The notes beneath the pieces were generated by a model, which was not told the DNA's origin, made no database searches, and saw only the letters and a list, made by a program, of their open reading frames with translations. A program made the translations under genes and the position numbers. This document shows, piece by piece, positions 53,122 through 62,960 of a DNA stretch of 64,000 nucleotides. How positions within the stretch are numbered: the stretch's first letter is position 1; each line of letters opens with the position of its first letter. The DNA lies in assembly GCF_002993885.1 (NCBI RefSeq), contig NZ_CM009578.1:1305251-1369250 (forward strand), given 5' to 3'. The DNA comes from Sphingopyxis lindanitolerans (GTDB lineage Bacteria; Pseudomonadota; Alphaproteobacteria; Sphingomonadales; Sphingomonadaceae).

Positions 53122-53547
53122 TCAGCCCTCCGCCTTTTCCGACTTCTTCAGGATATGCTTCCACTCATCGGGCGTGACGCGCCCGACCGACAGGCGCGAC
53201 TGGCGGATCAGGTCCATGTCGGCAAGCTTCGGGTCGGCCTTGATCGCCGCCAGCGTCACCGGATGCGTCAGCGCGCGCACCGGCGCGACGCGCACCACGA
53301 CCCAGGGCGAGCCCGGTTCGGCGGTCGGATCGGGAAAGCTTTCCTCGGTTACGCGCATGATCCCCACGCATTCCTTGCCGATATTGCTGTGATAGAAGAA
53401 GGCTTCGTCGCCGACCTTCATCGCCATCATGTTGAGCTTGGCGGTGTGATTGCGCACCCCGTCCCACATGCCGGTTCCATCGTGCACGAGTTGGTCCCAC
53501 GCATAAGCGTCGGGTTCGGATTTCATCAACCAATATTGCTTTGCCAT
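53122..53547 (-). CDS. EVE domain-containing protein
   Basis: 141-aa single EVE domain, a PUA-like fold that binds modified bases in DNA or RNA. It starts with QYWLMKSEPDAYAWDQLVHDGTGMWDGVRNHTAK, with WxxxxSEP and the aromatic cage, then VGDEAFFYHSNIGKECVGI. In eukaryotes the related THYN1 reads 5-hydroxymethylcytosine-type marks; bacterial targets are unknown. No nuclease or methylase is adjacent. Typical length. Confidence 0.92.
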   Translation of the reverse strand: MAKQYWLMKSEPDAYAWDQLVHDGTGMWDGVRNHTAKLNMMAMKVGDEAFFYHSNIGKECVGIMRVTEESFPDPTAEPGSPWVVVRVAPVRALTHPVTLAAIKADPKLADMDLIRQSRLSVGRVTPDEWKHILKKSEKAEG

Positions 53548-53659
53548 GCCGCTCTCTTAGCAAGCATCGCCGGTTTGAAAAGAGCGAGCCTCTTTCCCTG
53601 CACCGTCGAGACTCCTACATGCGGGAACAGAGTCGCGGAAGGCCCCGGCCCCGCTCAAT

Positions 53660-54601
53660 ATGGATGACCTTATGACCGCCGCTGTTCCGACCATTTCCAT
53701 GTCGCTTCCCGCCGACCAGTTCGCCCATGATTTCGGCGCCTCGTTCGAGCGCTTCGGTTTCGCGATGATCACCGATCACGGCATCGACCCCAAATTGATC
53801 GCCGATGCCTGGGACAAGGCAAAAGCCTTTTTCGCGCTGCCCGAGGACCGGAAGCGCGCCTATCACATTGCGGGCGGCGGCGGCGCGCGCGGCTACACCC
53901 CGTTCGGCACCGAAATCGCCAAGGGCGCGAAGGAAGTCGACCTCAAGGAATTCTGGCACGTCGGCCGCGACCTGCCCGCGGGGCACCGGCTCGCCGCGCA
54001 GCAGCCGAACAATGTCTGGCCCGCCGAGGTCGATGGTTTCCGCGCCGTCTATGACAAGCTGTTCGCCGAGTTCGACCGCGTCGGCGGCCGTCTGCTCTCC
54101 GGCATCGCGCGCTACCTCGGCCTCGCGCCCGATTTCTTCGATGGCACGGTGAAGGACGGCAACAGCGTGATGCGCCTGCTCCATTATCCGCCGGTCGCGG
54201 CGCCCGCAAAGGGCATCCGCGCCGAAGCGCATGAGGATATCAACACGATCACCTTGCTGCTCGGCGCCGAAGAGGCCGGGCTCGAAATCCTCGACAAGGA
54301 CGGGTCGTGGCTTCCTGTCAGTCCGCCGCCGGGCGCGATGGCGGTCAATGTCGGCGACATGCTGCAGCGGCTGACCAACAACAAACTGCCGTCGACCACC
54401 CACCGCGTCCGCAACCCCGACGCCGGCCGCGCGAGCATCGCGCGCTATTCGATGCCCTTCTTCCTGCATTTCCGGTCGGACTATCCGATCGAGACGCTGG
54501 AAAGCTGCGTCGATGTATCGCACCCGGACCTCTATCCCGATCCGATTACGGCGGATGAATATTTGCAGGAGCGGCTGCGCGAGATCGGGCTGAAGAAGTA
54601 G
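53660..54601 (+). CDS. 2-oxoglutarate/Fe(II) oxygenase (isopenicillin N synthase-like)
   Basis: 313-aa non-haem iron oxygenase. An N-terminal DIOX_N region (FGFAMITDHGID-type: RFGFAMITDHGIDPKLI) precedes the catalytic fold. Iron ligands are His and Asp in AEAHEDINTITLL (near residue 190) and the distal His in TTHRVRNPDAGRASIARYS, where Arg of RxS would bind 2-oxoglutarate. The substrate is unknown; bacterial members hydroxylate diverse small molecules. A second Met at codon 5 is possible as the start. Confidence 0.9.
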   Translation: MDDLMTAAVPTISMSLPADQFAHDFGASFERFGFAMITDHGIDPKLIADAWDKAKAFFALPEDRKRAYHIAGGGGARGYTPFGTEIAKGAKEVDLKEFWHVGRDLPAGHRLAAQQPNNVWPAEVDGFRAVYDKLFAEFDRVGGRLLSGIARYLGLAPDFFDGTVKDGNSVMRLLHYPPVAAPAKGIRAEAHEDINTITLLLGAEEAGLEILDKDGSWLPVSPPPGAMAVNVGDMLQRLTNNKLPSTTHRVRNPDAGRASIARYSMPFFLHFRSDYPIETLESCVDVSHPDLYPDPITADEYLQERLREIGLKK

Positions 54602-54682
54602 GAAAAGCGGAGTCCGGCAAATTTTGACCGGCTCTTTACGGCTGGTATAGCGCCGCATCGTCTTCTCCCTGGGAGTCCATCG

Positions 54683-55753
54683 ATGCGCACAACCACTGGC
54701 CTTTTCGTCCTCGTTTCAGTCCTTGCTGCGCTGCAACCCGCCGCTGCGGCGGAGCAGCGGTCCAGCCTGCCATGGAGCGCACCCGCCACGACGCAGATCA
54801 TTGTCGAAGATCGCAAGTTCAGAAGCGGCGATGCCGAGCTGTCGGGAACCCTCTATATGCCGCTCAGCGGCAAGCCGGTAGCGGCGGTCGTCGTGACGCA
54901 CAGCGCGTCATCGCCGCTACGCGGCGCGTCACTCTACGATCATCTGAAGACGGTGCTGCCCGCGCTCGGCATCGCGGTCTTTGCCTATGACCGGCGCGGA
55001 TCGGGCCAGTCGGGTACGAAAGATGCCGGGGGCAATTTTACAATCCTCGCCGACGACGCGATCGCCGCCGCAAAGAGCCTGAAAACCGATCCGCGCATCG
55101 ATCCGCGGCGTATCGGGACCTGGGGGCTGAGCCAGGGCGGCTGGATTTCGCCGCTCGCCGCGTCGCGCAGCCCCGACATCGCCTTCGTGATCGCGGTGTC
55201 GGCCCCTGTCGTCACCGCCGACGTCCAGATGATCTTCTCCTCGACGAACCATCTGAAGGCCAATGGTTATTCCAAGGCCGACATCGACCAGATGGTCGCG
55301 GCGCGCAAAGCCGTCGACAATTATATGCGCGGCACCGTTAGCCGCGCCGAAGCGCAGGCAAAGCTCGACGGGATCAAGACCAAGCCGTGGTTCAAATATC
55401 TCTACATGGGCGAAACCTTCCGCGACCGTGAGGTGTCGGGCTGGCGCAAGGAGATCGAGAATGATCCGCTGAAAAACCTCGAGGCGGTGACGGTGCCGAT
55501 ACTCGTCCTGTACGGCACCGACGACGCGGTGGTGCCGGTCGCCGATTCGGCCGAGCGGCTGAAAAGCGTCGCGCCCCGCATGCCGAAGATGCAGGTCCAT
55601 GTGATCGCCGGCGCCGATCATGCGATGCAGATGTCGGCCGACCTCAAAACCTCGCTCGATCCGAAGCATGACGGCACCGAGCGACCCGATTCGCCCGAAT
55701 ATTTTGCCCTGCTGTCGAGTTGGCTTGCCGCGCAGGGATTGGTTGGACGCTAA
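54683..55753 (+). CDS. Exported alpha/beta hydrolase
   Basis: 356-aa hydrolase with a Sec signal peptide (TGLFVLVSVLAALQPAAAAE, cleavage near residue 22). The nucleophile elbow is GLSQGGWISPLAA (Ser near residue 152); the acid is in YGTDDAVVPVADS and the His in GADHAMQMS. VVTHSASSPLRGASLYDHL forms the oxyanion side. It resembles the prolyl-oligopeptidase/dienelactone hydrolase group of serine hydrolases. The periplasmic substrate is unknown. Confidence 0.9.
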   Translation: MRTTTGLFVLVSVLAALQPAAAAEQRSSLPWSAPATTQIIVEDRKFRSGDAELSGTLYMPLSGKPVAAVVVTHSASSPLRGASLYDHLKTVLPALGIAVFAYDRRGSGQSGTKDAGGNFTILADDAIAAAKSLKTDPRIDPRRIGTWGLSQGGWISPLAASRSPDIAFVIAVSAPVVTADVQMIFSSTNHLKANGYSKADIDQMVAARKAVDNYMRGTVSRAEAQAKLDGIKTKPWFKYLYMGETFRDREVSGWRKEIENDPLKNLEAVTVPILVLYGTDDAVVPVADSAERLKSVAPRMPKMQVHVIAGADHAMQMSADLKTSLDPKHDGTERPDSPEYFALLSSWLAAQGLVGR

Positions 55754-55778
55754 TCTGCCCGACTGGCCTACCACATTC

Positions 55779-56183
55779 CTACCGCCCCTCCCAATAATCG
55801 AACACCGCCTGTTGCTGCTCGCGGATGAAGCGCGCTGCGGCGGCGCCTTCCCACGGACCGTCATAGCCCAGCAGCAAGGCCGTCCCGCCGACCCACCAGC
55901 CCTGTCCCGGCAGGCGGTCGCTCTCGCGCACCACCAGCACCGCGAGGTCGGGTTCGCCATCCATCGCGGCGAGGCGGTCGACCTCTTCGAGGGTGCGGCA
56001 CACCGCGCGCATCTTGGGCCGGGTGAAGCGAAAGCCGAGGTCGCCGAGCAGTTCGGAGTAGCTGACGCTCCGCCCCTCGCGCGCCGCGGCGGTCAGGATC
56101 GCGCGGATGCGCGGCGCATCGCCGAGCGCCGACACATCAGCGGCGGTTTCGAGGGCGCCTAGGCCCTGGTCTTTGGCGGCCAT
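55779..56183 (-). CDS. Hypothetical protein with small winged-helix-like core
   Basis: About 134 aa from the ATG at 56183, which overlaps the end of the upstream gene by 25 bp. The long frame before it shadows the DUF1295 gene. I do not recognise a named family. Residues about 25-70 (RIRAILTAAAREGRSVSYSE, then FTRPKMRAVCRTLEEV) look like a helix-turn-helix; the rest contains LAVLVVRESDRLPGQGWW and ends DYWEGR. It is the last gene of a lipid-enzyme minus-strand group. Function unknown. Confidence 0.65.
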   Translation of the reverse strand: MAAKDQGLGALETAADVSALGDAPRIRAILTAAAREGRSVSYSELLGDLGFRFTRPKMRAVCRTLEEVDRLAAMDGEPDLAVLVVRESDRLPGQGWWVGGTALLLGYDGPWEGAAAARFIREQQQAVFDYWEGR

Positions 56184-57019
56184 GGCAGGAATCCCGAGGT
56201 GCGCCGGACATAATCGGCATAATCGGGGCGCGTCTTGTGCAGCCCCTTTTCGAGCAGCGCCTTGCCCGACCACCGGGTCAGCGTGAAGGTCAGGAAGACG
56301 GGGCCGATCACGCTCGCCAACGCCACGCCCCACCCCAGATCGGCGGCGACCAGCCAGATACCCCACCAGGTCAGCGTGTCGCCGAAATAATTGGGGTGCC
56401 GGGTGTAACGCCACAGGCCCACGTCGAGCACCTTGCCCTTGTTCGCCGGATCCTTGCGGAAACGATGGAGTTGCGCATCGCCAATCGTCTCGAAGGCGAT
56501 CCCGACCAGCGCCGCCGCGGCGCCGATCCAGCCGATAAGGCCAATGACCGGCGGCGGGAACGCCCCCGCCATGCGGATCAGCGAGGTAGCGTCAGCCCAT
56601 CCAGCCGCGCTCGCCCAGATACCGATCTGCGCCGGCAAGCAGGTGATGAAAAGCAACGGTGCCTGCGTCAGGAAGACGAGGAGCAGCGCTACCTTTGCCC
56701 AGCTCCATTTCTTCGTCTCCATCTGCCGCGCGATAATCTTTGCATAGCGCGGGTCTTCGCCATGCACCCGCCAGCGGATGAAAAGATGGATCGCGAGGCG
56801 CAATCCCCACAGAGTTGTCAACCCGAGCAGTAGCCGACCATGCGGGCCTCCAAGCCCAGCCTGCCAAACGCTGCCCCATGTTAGCAAGACCATGCCGAAT
56901 GCCCAGAAAGCGTCGATGAACGATACGTCGCGGATTCGGACGGCGATGCCCCACAGGATCAGGACGACCGCGATCAGCGCGGCGAAATTGAGCCCGAGCA
57001 TCGCCAGCGCCTCGTTCAT
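56159..57019 (-). CDS. DUF1295 (steroid 5-alpha-reductase C-terminal-like) membrane protein
   Basis: 286-aa protein with six or so transmembrane segments (LNFAALIAVVLILWGIAV; GLTTLWGLRLAIHLFIR; VALLLVFLTQAPLLFIT). The C-terminal motif LDVGLWRYTRHPNYFGDTLTWWGIW and KTRPDYADYVRRTSGFLPW are hallmarks of the DUF1295/isoprenylcysteine-methyltransferase-like fold. It probably reduces or methylates a lipid substrate. It overlaps the plsC-like stop by 4 bp, so co-translation is likely. Confidence 0.9.
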   Translation of the reverse strand: MNEALAMLGLNFAALIAVVLILWGIAVRIRDVSFIDAFWAFGMVLLTWGSVWQAGLGGPHGRLLLGLTTLWGLRLAIHLFIRWRVHGEDPRYAKIIARQMETKKWSWAKVALLLVFLTQAPLLFITCLPAQIGIWASAAGWADATSLIRMAGAFPPPVIGLIGWIGAAAALVGIAFETIGDAQLHRFRKDPANKGKVLDVGLWRYTRHPNYFGDTLTWWGIWLVAADLGWGVALASVIGPVFLTFTLTRWSGKALLEKGLHKTRPDYADYVRRTSGFLPWPPKTRA

Positions 57020-57642
57020 CCGTGCGCCCCTTCCTCCGTCCCCAAAATGTCGTCGATCGAACGCACCGCGCGTTCGGGGAATTTGGGAATACAGTTTTTA
57101 TAGACGTCGAACACCCGCGTCATGTCGGCGCGAAAGTCGCCGGTCGGCCAGATCAGCGGACCGAGCCCGCCGGTCTTGGTCCCATAGTCCATCAGCCCGA
57201 CGACCATCGGCACCTTCGCCGCCATGGCGATCTGGTAGAATCCGGTGCGCCATTTCTTCGCCTTGCCGCGCGTTCCCTCGGGCGCGACGGTCAGCATGAA
57301 TTCGGCGCGGCGCGCGAATTCGTCGACCATCTGCTGCACCGCGTTGCTCGCGTTCGTCCGGTCGACGGGAATGCCGCCCATCTGGCGCATGAAGCCACCG
57401 ATCGGCCACCGGAACAGCGACAGCTTGCCCATGAAATGCGGCCGCACGCCCAGGTCGGCGGTGAGCCCCAGATAGTTGACGAAATCCCAGTTGCTCGTGT
57501 GCGGCGCGGCGATGATGATGAAACGGCGCGGCTCGGGCACTTCGCCCGCCGCTTTCCAGCCGCGCATCCGGTAGAGCAGCAACAGCAGCCGTCGCACGGC
57601 GCGCGCAACCAGTCCCGGTGGATCGTCTTCGATAGCGGTCAA
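57016..57642 (-). CDS. 1-acyl-glycerol-3-phosphate acyltransferase family protein
   Basis: 208-aa PlsC-like acyltransferase. Block I HTSNWDFVNYLG (H-x4-D, near residue 49), block II GKLSLFRWPIGGF, block III VAPEGTRGKAKKWRTGF (PEGTR). It should transfer acyl chains to lysophospholipids or related alcohols at the membrane. It is shorter than typical PlsC (about 240) and belongs to the small ldpA/wax-type subgroup; whether it is the essential PlsC is unclear. Operon with the DUF1295 gene. Confidence 0.9.
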   Translation of the reverse strand: MTAIEDDPPGLVARAVRRLLLLLYRMRGWKAAGEVPEPRRFIIIAAPHTSNWDFVNYLGLTADLGVRPHFMGKLSLFRWPIGGFMRQMGGIPVDRTNASNAVQQMVDEFARRAEFMLTVAPEGTRGKAKKWRTGFYQIAMAAKVPMVVGLMDYGTKTGGLGPLIWPTGDFRADMTRVFDVYKNCIPKFPERAVRSIDDILGTEEGAHG

Positions 57643-57783
57643 AATCCTCTCCCCAGCCCCGCAATTGCGCGAAAGATTTTACCCGCGCAAGCGGCTTGGC
57701 GGTCGCGGTGCGGCCGAAGGCGTCGGAAAGAAGGCCGGTCCCCGATCTTGCCCGATGCGGGTTCGCGATCAGGCCGCGGGATC

Positions 57784-58602
57784 CTATCCCACGAAGGCGC
57801 GCTCGATCACGAAATCGCCGGGGGCGGCGTTCGATCCTTCGCGGAAACCGAGCGCCGCGAAGCGGGCCTGCAGGTCGCGGATCATCGCCATGCTGCCGCA
57901 CATCATGATGCGGTCGGTCGCGGGGTCGAAATGTTCGGCGCCGGTCAACGGATGGCCGAACAGGCGGCCGCCGTCGATCAAGGCGTCGATCCGGCCTTCG
58001 GTGCGGAAAGGCTCGCGCGTCACGGTCGGCAGGTAATGGAATTGCAGCAGCGCCTGATCCTGTACCAGCGGGTCGCCGGCGAGCTGGCTTTCAAGCTCCT
58101 CGCGGAACGCAAGGTCGCCGACCCGCCGGACGCAATGGACGATCACGACCTGGCTGAAGCGCTCGTAGATATCGGGATCGCGGGCCAGGCTGAGGAACGG
58201 GGCGAGGCCAGTGCCGGTCGAGAGCAGGAACAGCCGCTTGCCGGGAAGCAGCGCATCGGCGACGAGCGTTCCGGTCGGCTTGCGGCCGAGGTAGATGGGA
58301 TCGCCGGGCTGGACCAACTGCAAGCGCGCGGTCAGCGGGCCGTCGGGGACCTTGATCGACAGAAATTCGATCTCGTCCGACCAGGCGGGGCTCGCGATCG
58401 AATAAGCGCGCAGCAGCGGCCGCCCCTCGCCGCCCGGCAGCCCGATCATCACGAATTCGCCCGAACGAAAGCGAAAGCTGGGCGGACGGGTGATCGCGAA
58501 GCTGAACAGATGCTCGCTCCAGTGCCGCACCCGCAGCACCTCCTCGACGGTCAGCGAGGCGGAAGGGGCCAGTTTGGCGGCGGCGGCAATACGATCACTC
58601 AT
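57784..58602 (-). CDS. fpr: Ferredoxin-NADP reductase (bacterial Fpr type)
   Basis: 272-aa FAD enzyme shuttling electrons between NADP(H) and ferredoxin or flavodoxin; often induced by oxidative stress. The ATG at 58602 gives MSDRIAAAAKLAPSASLTVE; the longer frame is not protein-like. FAD motif RAYSIASPAW near residue 62, NADP motif LSTGTGLAPFLSLARDPDI near residue 130, MCGSMAMIRDLQ near residue 225, and the typical C-terminal IERAFVG. Complete. Confidence 0.92.
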   Translation of the reverse strand: MSDRIAAAAKLAPSASLTVEEVLRVRHWSEHLFSFAITRPPSFRFRSGEFVMIGLPGGEGRPLLRAYSIASPAWSDEIEFLSIKVPDGPLTARLQLVQPGDPIYLGRKPTGTLVADALLPGKRLFLLSTGTGLAPFLSLARDPDIYERFSQVVIVHCVRRVGDLAFREELESQLAGDPLVQDQALLQFHYLPTVTREPFRTEGRIDALIDGGRLFGHPLTGAEHFDPATDRIMMCGSMAMIRDLQARFAALGFREGSNAAPGDFVIERAFVG

Positions 58603-58878
58603 CGCTTTGAACTTTCCAGATGCGTCATGGCGCCGGTCGCGAAGGCCGGCCTTTCGATCGCCGCATCGACCCGCGCCGGCGATCGGTCCGGCGCCGAGGC
58701 GGCCGTCCAGCTGGGCCGGGGCGGCACGAGCGGCTGCCAAACCTCCCAGCGAAAAGCCGCGCCAAAGTCCAAGCAGAATTGCTTCACGCCCTGAAATCTG
58801 GACATCGGGCACCGGCATCGGGCGGGGAGCGCATCGCCCTTTGCCATGTGACGCTGCGCTTGCTATCGGCGCGGGACA

Positions 58879-61191
58879 ATGGCGAGTAATTCCGACGACC
58901 TTCCTCCTTCTGAGCCCCCAAGATCCCCGGGCGAGGGCATCGACACCCCGTTCGACAGTGCGTTGTCCGAACGCTATCTCGTCTATGCGCTGTCGACGAT
59001 CACCGCGCGCTCGCTGCCCGACCTGCGCGACGGGCTGAAGCCGGTTCACCGCCGCCTTTTATGGGCGATGCGCGCGCTGCGGCTCGACCCCAGCCAGGGC
59101 TACAAGAAGTCGGCGCGCGTCGTCGGCGACGTCATCGGCAAGTTCCACCCGCACGGCGATACCGCGGTCTATGACGCGATGGTTCGCCTCGCGCAGGATT
59201 TCTCGCTTCGGTATCCCCTCGTCGACGGCCAGGGCAATTTCGGCAATATCGACGGCGATAATGCCGCGGCCTATCGTTACACCGAGGCGCGGCTGACGCG
59301 CGTCGCGATCGACCTGATGCAGGGGCTCGACGAGGGCACGGTCGATTTCAAGCCGACCTATAATGGCGAGGATGAAGAGCCCGAGATCATGCCGGGGCTG
59401 TTCCCGAACCTGCTCGCCAACGGCGCGAGCGGGATCGCGGTCGGCATGGCGACGAACATCCCGCCGCACAATGCCGCCGAAGTGATCGACGCCGCGCTGT
59501 TGCTGATCGAAAATCCGAGGGCCGAACTCGCCGAACTGCTCACCCATGTGAGGGGCCCCGATTTCCCGACCGGCGGCATCGTCGTCGACAGCCCCGAGAC
59601 GATCGCCCACGCTTATGAGACCGGCCGCGGCGGCTTTCGCGTCCGCGCGCGTTTCTCGACCGGCAAGGCGGCCGATGGCGCGTGGGACGATACGGGAATC
59701 GAAAAGCAGCCCGGCGGCACCTGGCAACTCGTCATCAGCGAAATTCCTTACGGGGTGGCGAAGGGCAAGCTGATCGAACAGATCGCGCAGTTGATCGCCG
59801 ACAAGAAGCTGCCGATCCTCGAGGACGTCCGCGACGAAAGCGCCGAGGATCTGCGCATCGTCATCGTGCCGAAGAGCCGCAATGTCGACCCCGATATATT
59901 GAAGGAAAGCCTTTACCGGCTGACCGAGCTCGAAACCCGCTTCGCGCTCAATCTCAACGTCCTCGACGCGACGCGGACGCCAAAGGTGATGGGGCTGCAC
60001 CAGCTTCTCACCGAATGGCTGGACCATCAGATCATCGTGCTGGTCCGCCGCGCGCAGCACCGCATCAACAAGATCGACGACCGGCTCGAACTGGTCGCGG
60101 GCTATCTGATCGCGTTCCTCAACCTCGACCGGATCATCGAGATCATCCGCACCGAGGACGAACCCAAGCTGGTGATGATGGCCGAGTTCCTGCTCACCGA
60201 CCGCCAGGCCGAAGCGATCCTCAACATGCGGCTGCGCAGCTTGCGCAAGCTCGAGGAAATGGAGCTCAAGCGCGAGCAGGACGCGCTGACCGCCGAGCGC
60301 GACGATTTGCTCAAGCTGGTCGAAAGCCCGGCGCGCCAGCGCACGCGGCTGAAACGCGACCTCGGCGCGCTGCGCGCCGTCTATGGCCCCGAAACCGCGC
60401 TCGGCGCCCGCCGCACGACGCTCGCCGAGGCGGCCCCCGCGCGCGACATTCCGCTTGACGCGATGATCGAGAAGGAGCCGGTGACGGTCATCCTCTCGAA
60501 GCGCGGCTGGATCCGCGCCCAGCGCGGCCATGTCGCCGCCGACCAGTGGCACGAATTCAAGTTTAAGGAAGGCGACGAGATCGCCTTTGCCGCGCACGCA
60601 CAGACGACCGACAAGCTGCTGGTCGCGGCGAGCGACGGGCGCTTCTATACCGTCGGCGCCGACAAGCTGCCCGGCGGGCGCGGCTTTGGCGAGCCGCTGC
60701 GCCTGATGGTCGATATCGACCCCGATGCGCGCATCGTCGCACTGATCCCCGCCAGCACCGGAGGCCGCCTGCTCCTCGCCTCGACGAGTGGGCACGGCTT
60801 CATCGCAGAAATGGCCGAAGTGGTCGCCGAGACACGCAAGGGCCGGGGCGTCGTCAACCTGAAACCCAAGGCGCAGCTTCTGGTCGTCCGTCCGATCGCG
60901 ACGAACGACGACAGCGTCGCGGTGGTCGGCGAAAACCGCAAGCTCGTCGTCTTTCCCGTCAGCGAGGTGCCGGTGATGACGCGCGGCCAGGGCGTGATGC
61001 TGCAACGTTACCGCGACGGCGGCCTGTCGGATGCCCTGACCTTCGCTTTCGCCGAGGGGCTGAGCTGGGCGATGGGCGGCGAAACCGGCCGCACGCGCAC
61101 CGAAGCCGACCTTGGCCCGTGGCGCGTCGCGCGCGGCGCGTCGGGACGGATGCCGCCCACCGGTTTTCCGCGCAGCAATCGTTTCGACTGA
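58879..61191 (+). CDS. parC: DNA topoisomerase IV subunit A
   Basis: 770-aa subunit that cuts and rejoins DNA for decatenation. Catalytic Tyr134 is in [22 protein letters not shown] (residues 91-101) is the quinolone region, with Thr95 at the position of GyrA Ser83 and Asp99 at that of Asp87. GyrA-like N-terminal core to about residue 490, then a short C-terminal beta-pinwheel ([39 protein letters not shown]). Length and the missing GyrA-box favour ParC over GyrA. parE is not in the window. Confidence 0.94.
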   Translation: MASNSDDLPPSEPPRSPGEGIDTPFDSALSERYLVYALSTITARSLPDLRDGLKPVHRRLLWAMRALRLDPSQGYKKSARVVGDVIGKFHPHGDTAVYDAMVRLAQDFSLRYPLVDGQGNFGNIDGDNAAAYRYTEARLTRVAIDLMQGLDEGTVDFKPTYNGEDEEPEIMPGLFPNLLANGASGIAVGMATNIPPHNAAEVIDAALLLIENPRAELAELLTHVRGPDFPTGGIVVDSPETIAHAYETGRGGFRVRARFSTGKAADGAWDDTGIEKQPGGTWQLVISEIPYGVAKGKLIEQIAQLIADKKLPILEDVRDESAEDLRIVIVPKSRNVDPDILKESLYRLTELETRFALNLNVLDATRTPKVMGLHQLLTEWLDHQIIVLVRRAQHRINKIDDRLELVAGYLIAFLNLDRIIEIIRTEDEPKLVMMAEFLLTDRQAEAILNMRLRSLRKLEEMELKREQDALTAERDDLLKLVESPARQRTRLKRDLGALRAVYGPETALGARRTTLAEAAPARDIPLDAMIEKEPVTVILSKRGWIRAQRGHVAADQWHEFKFKEGDEIAFAAHAQTTDKLLVAASDGRFYTVGADKLPGGRGFGEPLRLMVDIDPDARIVALIPASTGGRLLLASTSGHGFIAEMAEVVAETRKGRGVVNLKPKAQLLVVRPIATNDDSVAVVGENRKLVVFPVSEVPVMTRGQGVMLQRYRDGGLSDALTFAFAEGLSWAMGGETGRTRTEADLGPWRVARGASGRMPPTGFPRSNRFD

Positions 61192-61250
61192 TCGGATTTA
61201 CGTGTTGCCGTAAATCCCTTCTTTACTTCCGTTCCTTTAGGCAAAGACCA

Positions 61251-62960
61251 ATGGGGAAAGGTCGCATAAAACCCACTGTCATGCCTATCGATAGAACCGG
61301 CGAAGACCGGCCATCCTTGTTCGTCGGCTGGATCGACGCCCTTCCGGTTCCAGCCGCGCTGATCCGTCCGCTGTCGCGCGGCAATTTCAGCCTGCACGCG
61401 AGCAATGCCGCCTTCGACAAGCTCGACTTGTCGCCGGCCGGCGTGAACGCTCCCATCGAACTGCGCCGTGCGATTGAGCGCGCACCGCAAGACGCCGGCG
61501 GCGTGCGCGAATTTTCGTGCCGCCTCGGCAAGGGGGTCGCGGCGCGCGACCTGCGCGGCTCGATCGGTCCGCTGCCCGGCGAAGGCGGCGAGACCGGGCT
61601 TTTCCTGCTGACGCTCATCGACCGCACCCAGGAAATGATGACCGAGCGCAACCTGCGCCGCGAACTCGTATCCGACAGCCTGACCGGCCTGCCCAACCGC
61701 GCCGGTTTCGAGGAACTGGTCGAACAGCGCAGCGATGCGCAAGCCAGCGGCGATCATGCGATCCTGCTGCTCGACCTCGCGCGCTTTTCGCGCATCAACG
61801 AACATATCGGTCCGATGGCGGGCGACGAGTTGATCATCACCGTCGCCCGCCGCCTGAAATCGAGCCTGCGCAGCGGCGACATATTGGCGCGCACCGGCGG
61901 CGATGAATTCGCCATCTCATCGCGCGTCCCCGGCGGCAAGGCCGATGTGCGCGAGATGGCGCGCCGCATCCGCGGCTGTTTCGACCATCCGTTCCGCATC
62001 GGCGAATTGAAGGTCAGCGTCGATTGCGCGATCGGCTGTGCGATCCAGCCCGGAATCGACACCGATATCGCCGACCAGATCCGCCATGCGCAGATTGCGC
62101 TGAAACGCGCCAAGCGCACCGACCGCATCGAGATCTATGAGCCCGAGGCGGCGATCCTGTCGGACAATCGCTTCGGCCTCGAGACCGAACTGAGGAGCGC
62201 GATCGAGGAGGATCGGCTCCACCTCGAATTCCAGCCGCTGATCGAGCTTGCGACCGGCACCGTTGCAGGGTTCGAGGCGCTCGCGCGTTGGAACACCAGC
62301 GACGGGCTTTCGATCCCGCCGACCGAATTCATCCCGATCGCCGAGGATTCGGGGCTCATCGTCCCGCTCGGCCAATGGGCGATCGGCAAGGCGGCGGCGA
62401 CGCTTGCCGACTGGGACCGGGCGAACGGCGGCGTGCCGGTCGATTGCTATATCTCGGTCAATGTCTCGGCGATCCAACTGGTGCGCGACGATGTCGCGGC
62501 GGTGGTGCGCGACGCGCTCGCCGCCAATGCGATCGGCGGCGAGCGGCTGATGATCGAGCTGACCGAAAGCGCGATCATCGGCGACCCCGACCTCGCCCTG
62601 TCGGTGCTGAACGAATTGAAGGCGCTCGAAGCCCGTGTCGCGATGGACGATTTCGGCACCGGCTATTCCAACCTCGCCTATCTCCAGCGCCTGCCGCTCG
62701 ACGTGCTCAAGATCGACCGCAGCTTCGTCGACCATATGGTCGAGGACCGCGACAAGGCGGCGATCGTCCGCACGATCCAGAGCCTCGCCGAAGTGCTGGG
62801 GATGCGCACGACCGCAGAAGGCGTCGAGACCGCCGACCAGGCGCGGCTGCTGTCGGCGCTCGGCTGCGATTTCGGGCAGGGTTTCCTGTTCGCGCGGCCG
62901 CTGGATACGAAGGCGGCGCTCGCCTATTGGCGTCAGTCGCTCGACCGCCCGATCATCTGA
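61251..62960 (+). CDS. GGDEF-EAL cyclic-di-GMP protein
   Basis: 569 aa from the ATG at 61251; an ATG at 61281 (MPIDRTGEDRP) is an alternative, and neither has a strong ribosome site. The N-terminal 130 residues are PAS-like (PVPAALIRPLSRGNFSLHAS). GGDEF at about 140-300 with intact RTGGDEFAIS; EAL at about 310-555 with FEALARW and DDFGTGYSNLAYLQ. Both domains look catalytically competent. Cytoplasmic. Its last 28 bp overlap the 3-prime end of the convergent cca gene. Confidence 0.9.
   Translation: MGKGRIKPTVMPIDRTGEDRPSLFVGWIDALPVPAALIRPLSRGNFSLHASNAAFDKLDLSPAGVNAPIELRRAIERAPQDAGGVREFSCRLGKGVAARDLRGSIGPLPGEGGETGLFLLTLIDRTQEMMTERNLRRELVSDSLTGLPNRAGFEELVEQRSDAQASGDHAILLLDLARFSRINEHIGPMAGDELIITVARRLKSSLRSGDILARTGGDEFAISSRVPGGKADVREMARRIRGCFDHPFRIGELKVSVDCAIGCAIQPGIDTDIADQIRHAQIALKRAKRTDRIEIYEPEAAILSDNRFGLETELRSAIEEDRLHLEFQPLIELATGTVAGFEALARWNTSDGLSIPPTEFIPIAEDSGLIVPLGQWAIGKAAATLADWDRANGGVPVDCYISVNVSAIQLVRDDVAAVVRDALAANAIGGERLMIELTESAIIGDPDLALSVLNELKALEARVAMDDFGTGYSNLAYLQRLPLDVLKIDRSFVDHMVEDRDKAAIVRTIQSLAEVLGMRTTAEGVETADQARLLSALGCDFGQGFLFARPLDTKAALAYWRQSLDRPII

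Noticed and set aside
59059..61005. 648-codon frame antisense to parC
   Set aside because: Shadow of parC with no protein-like features.
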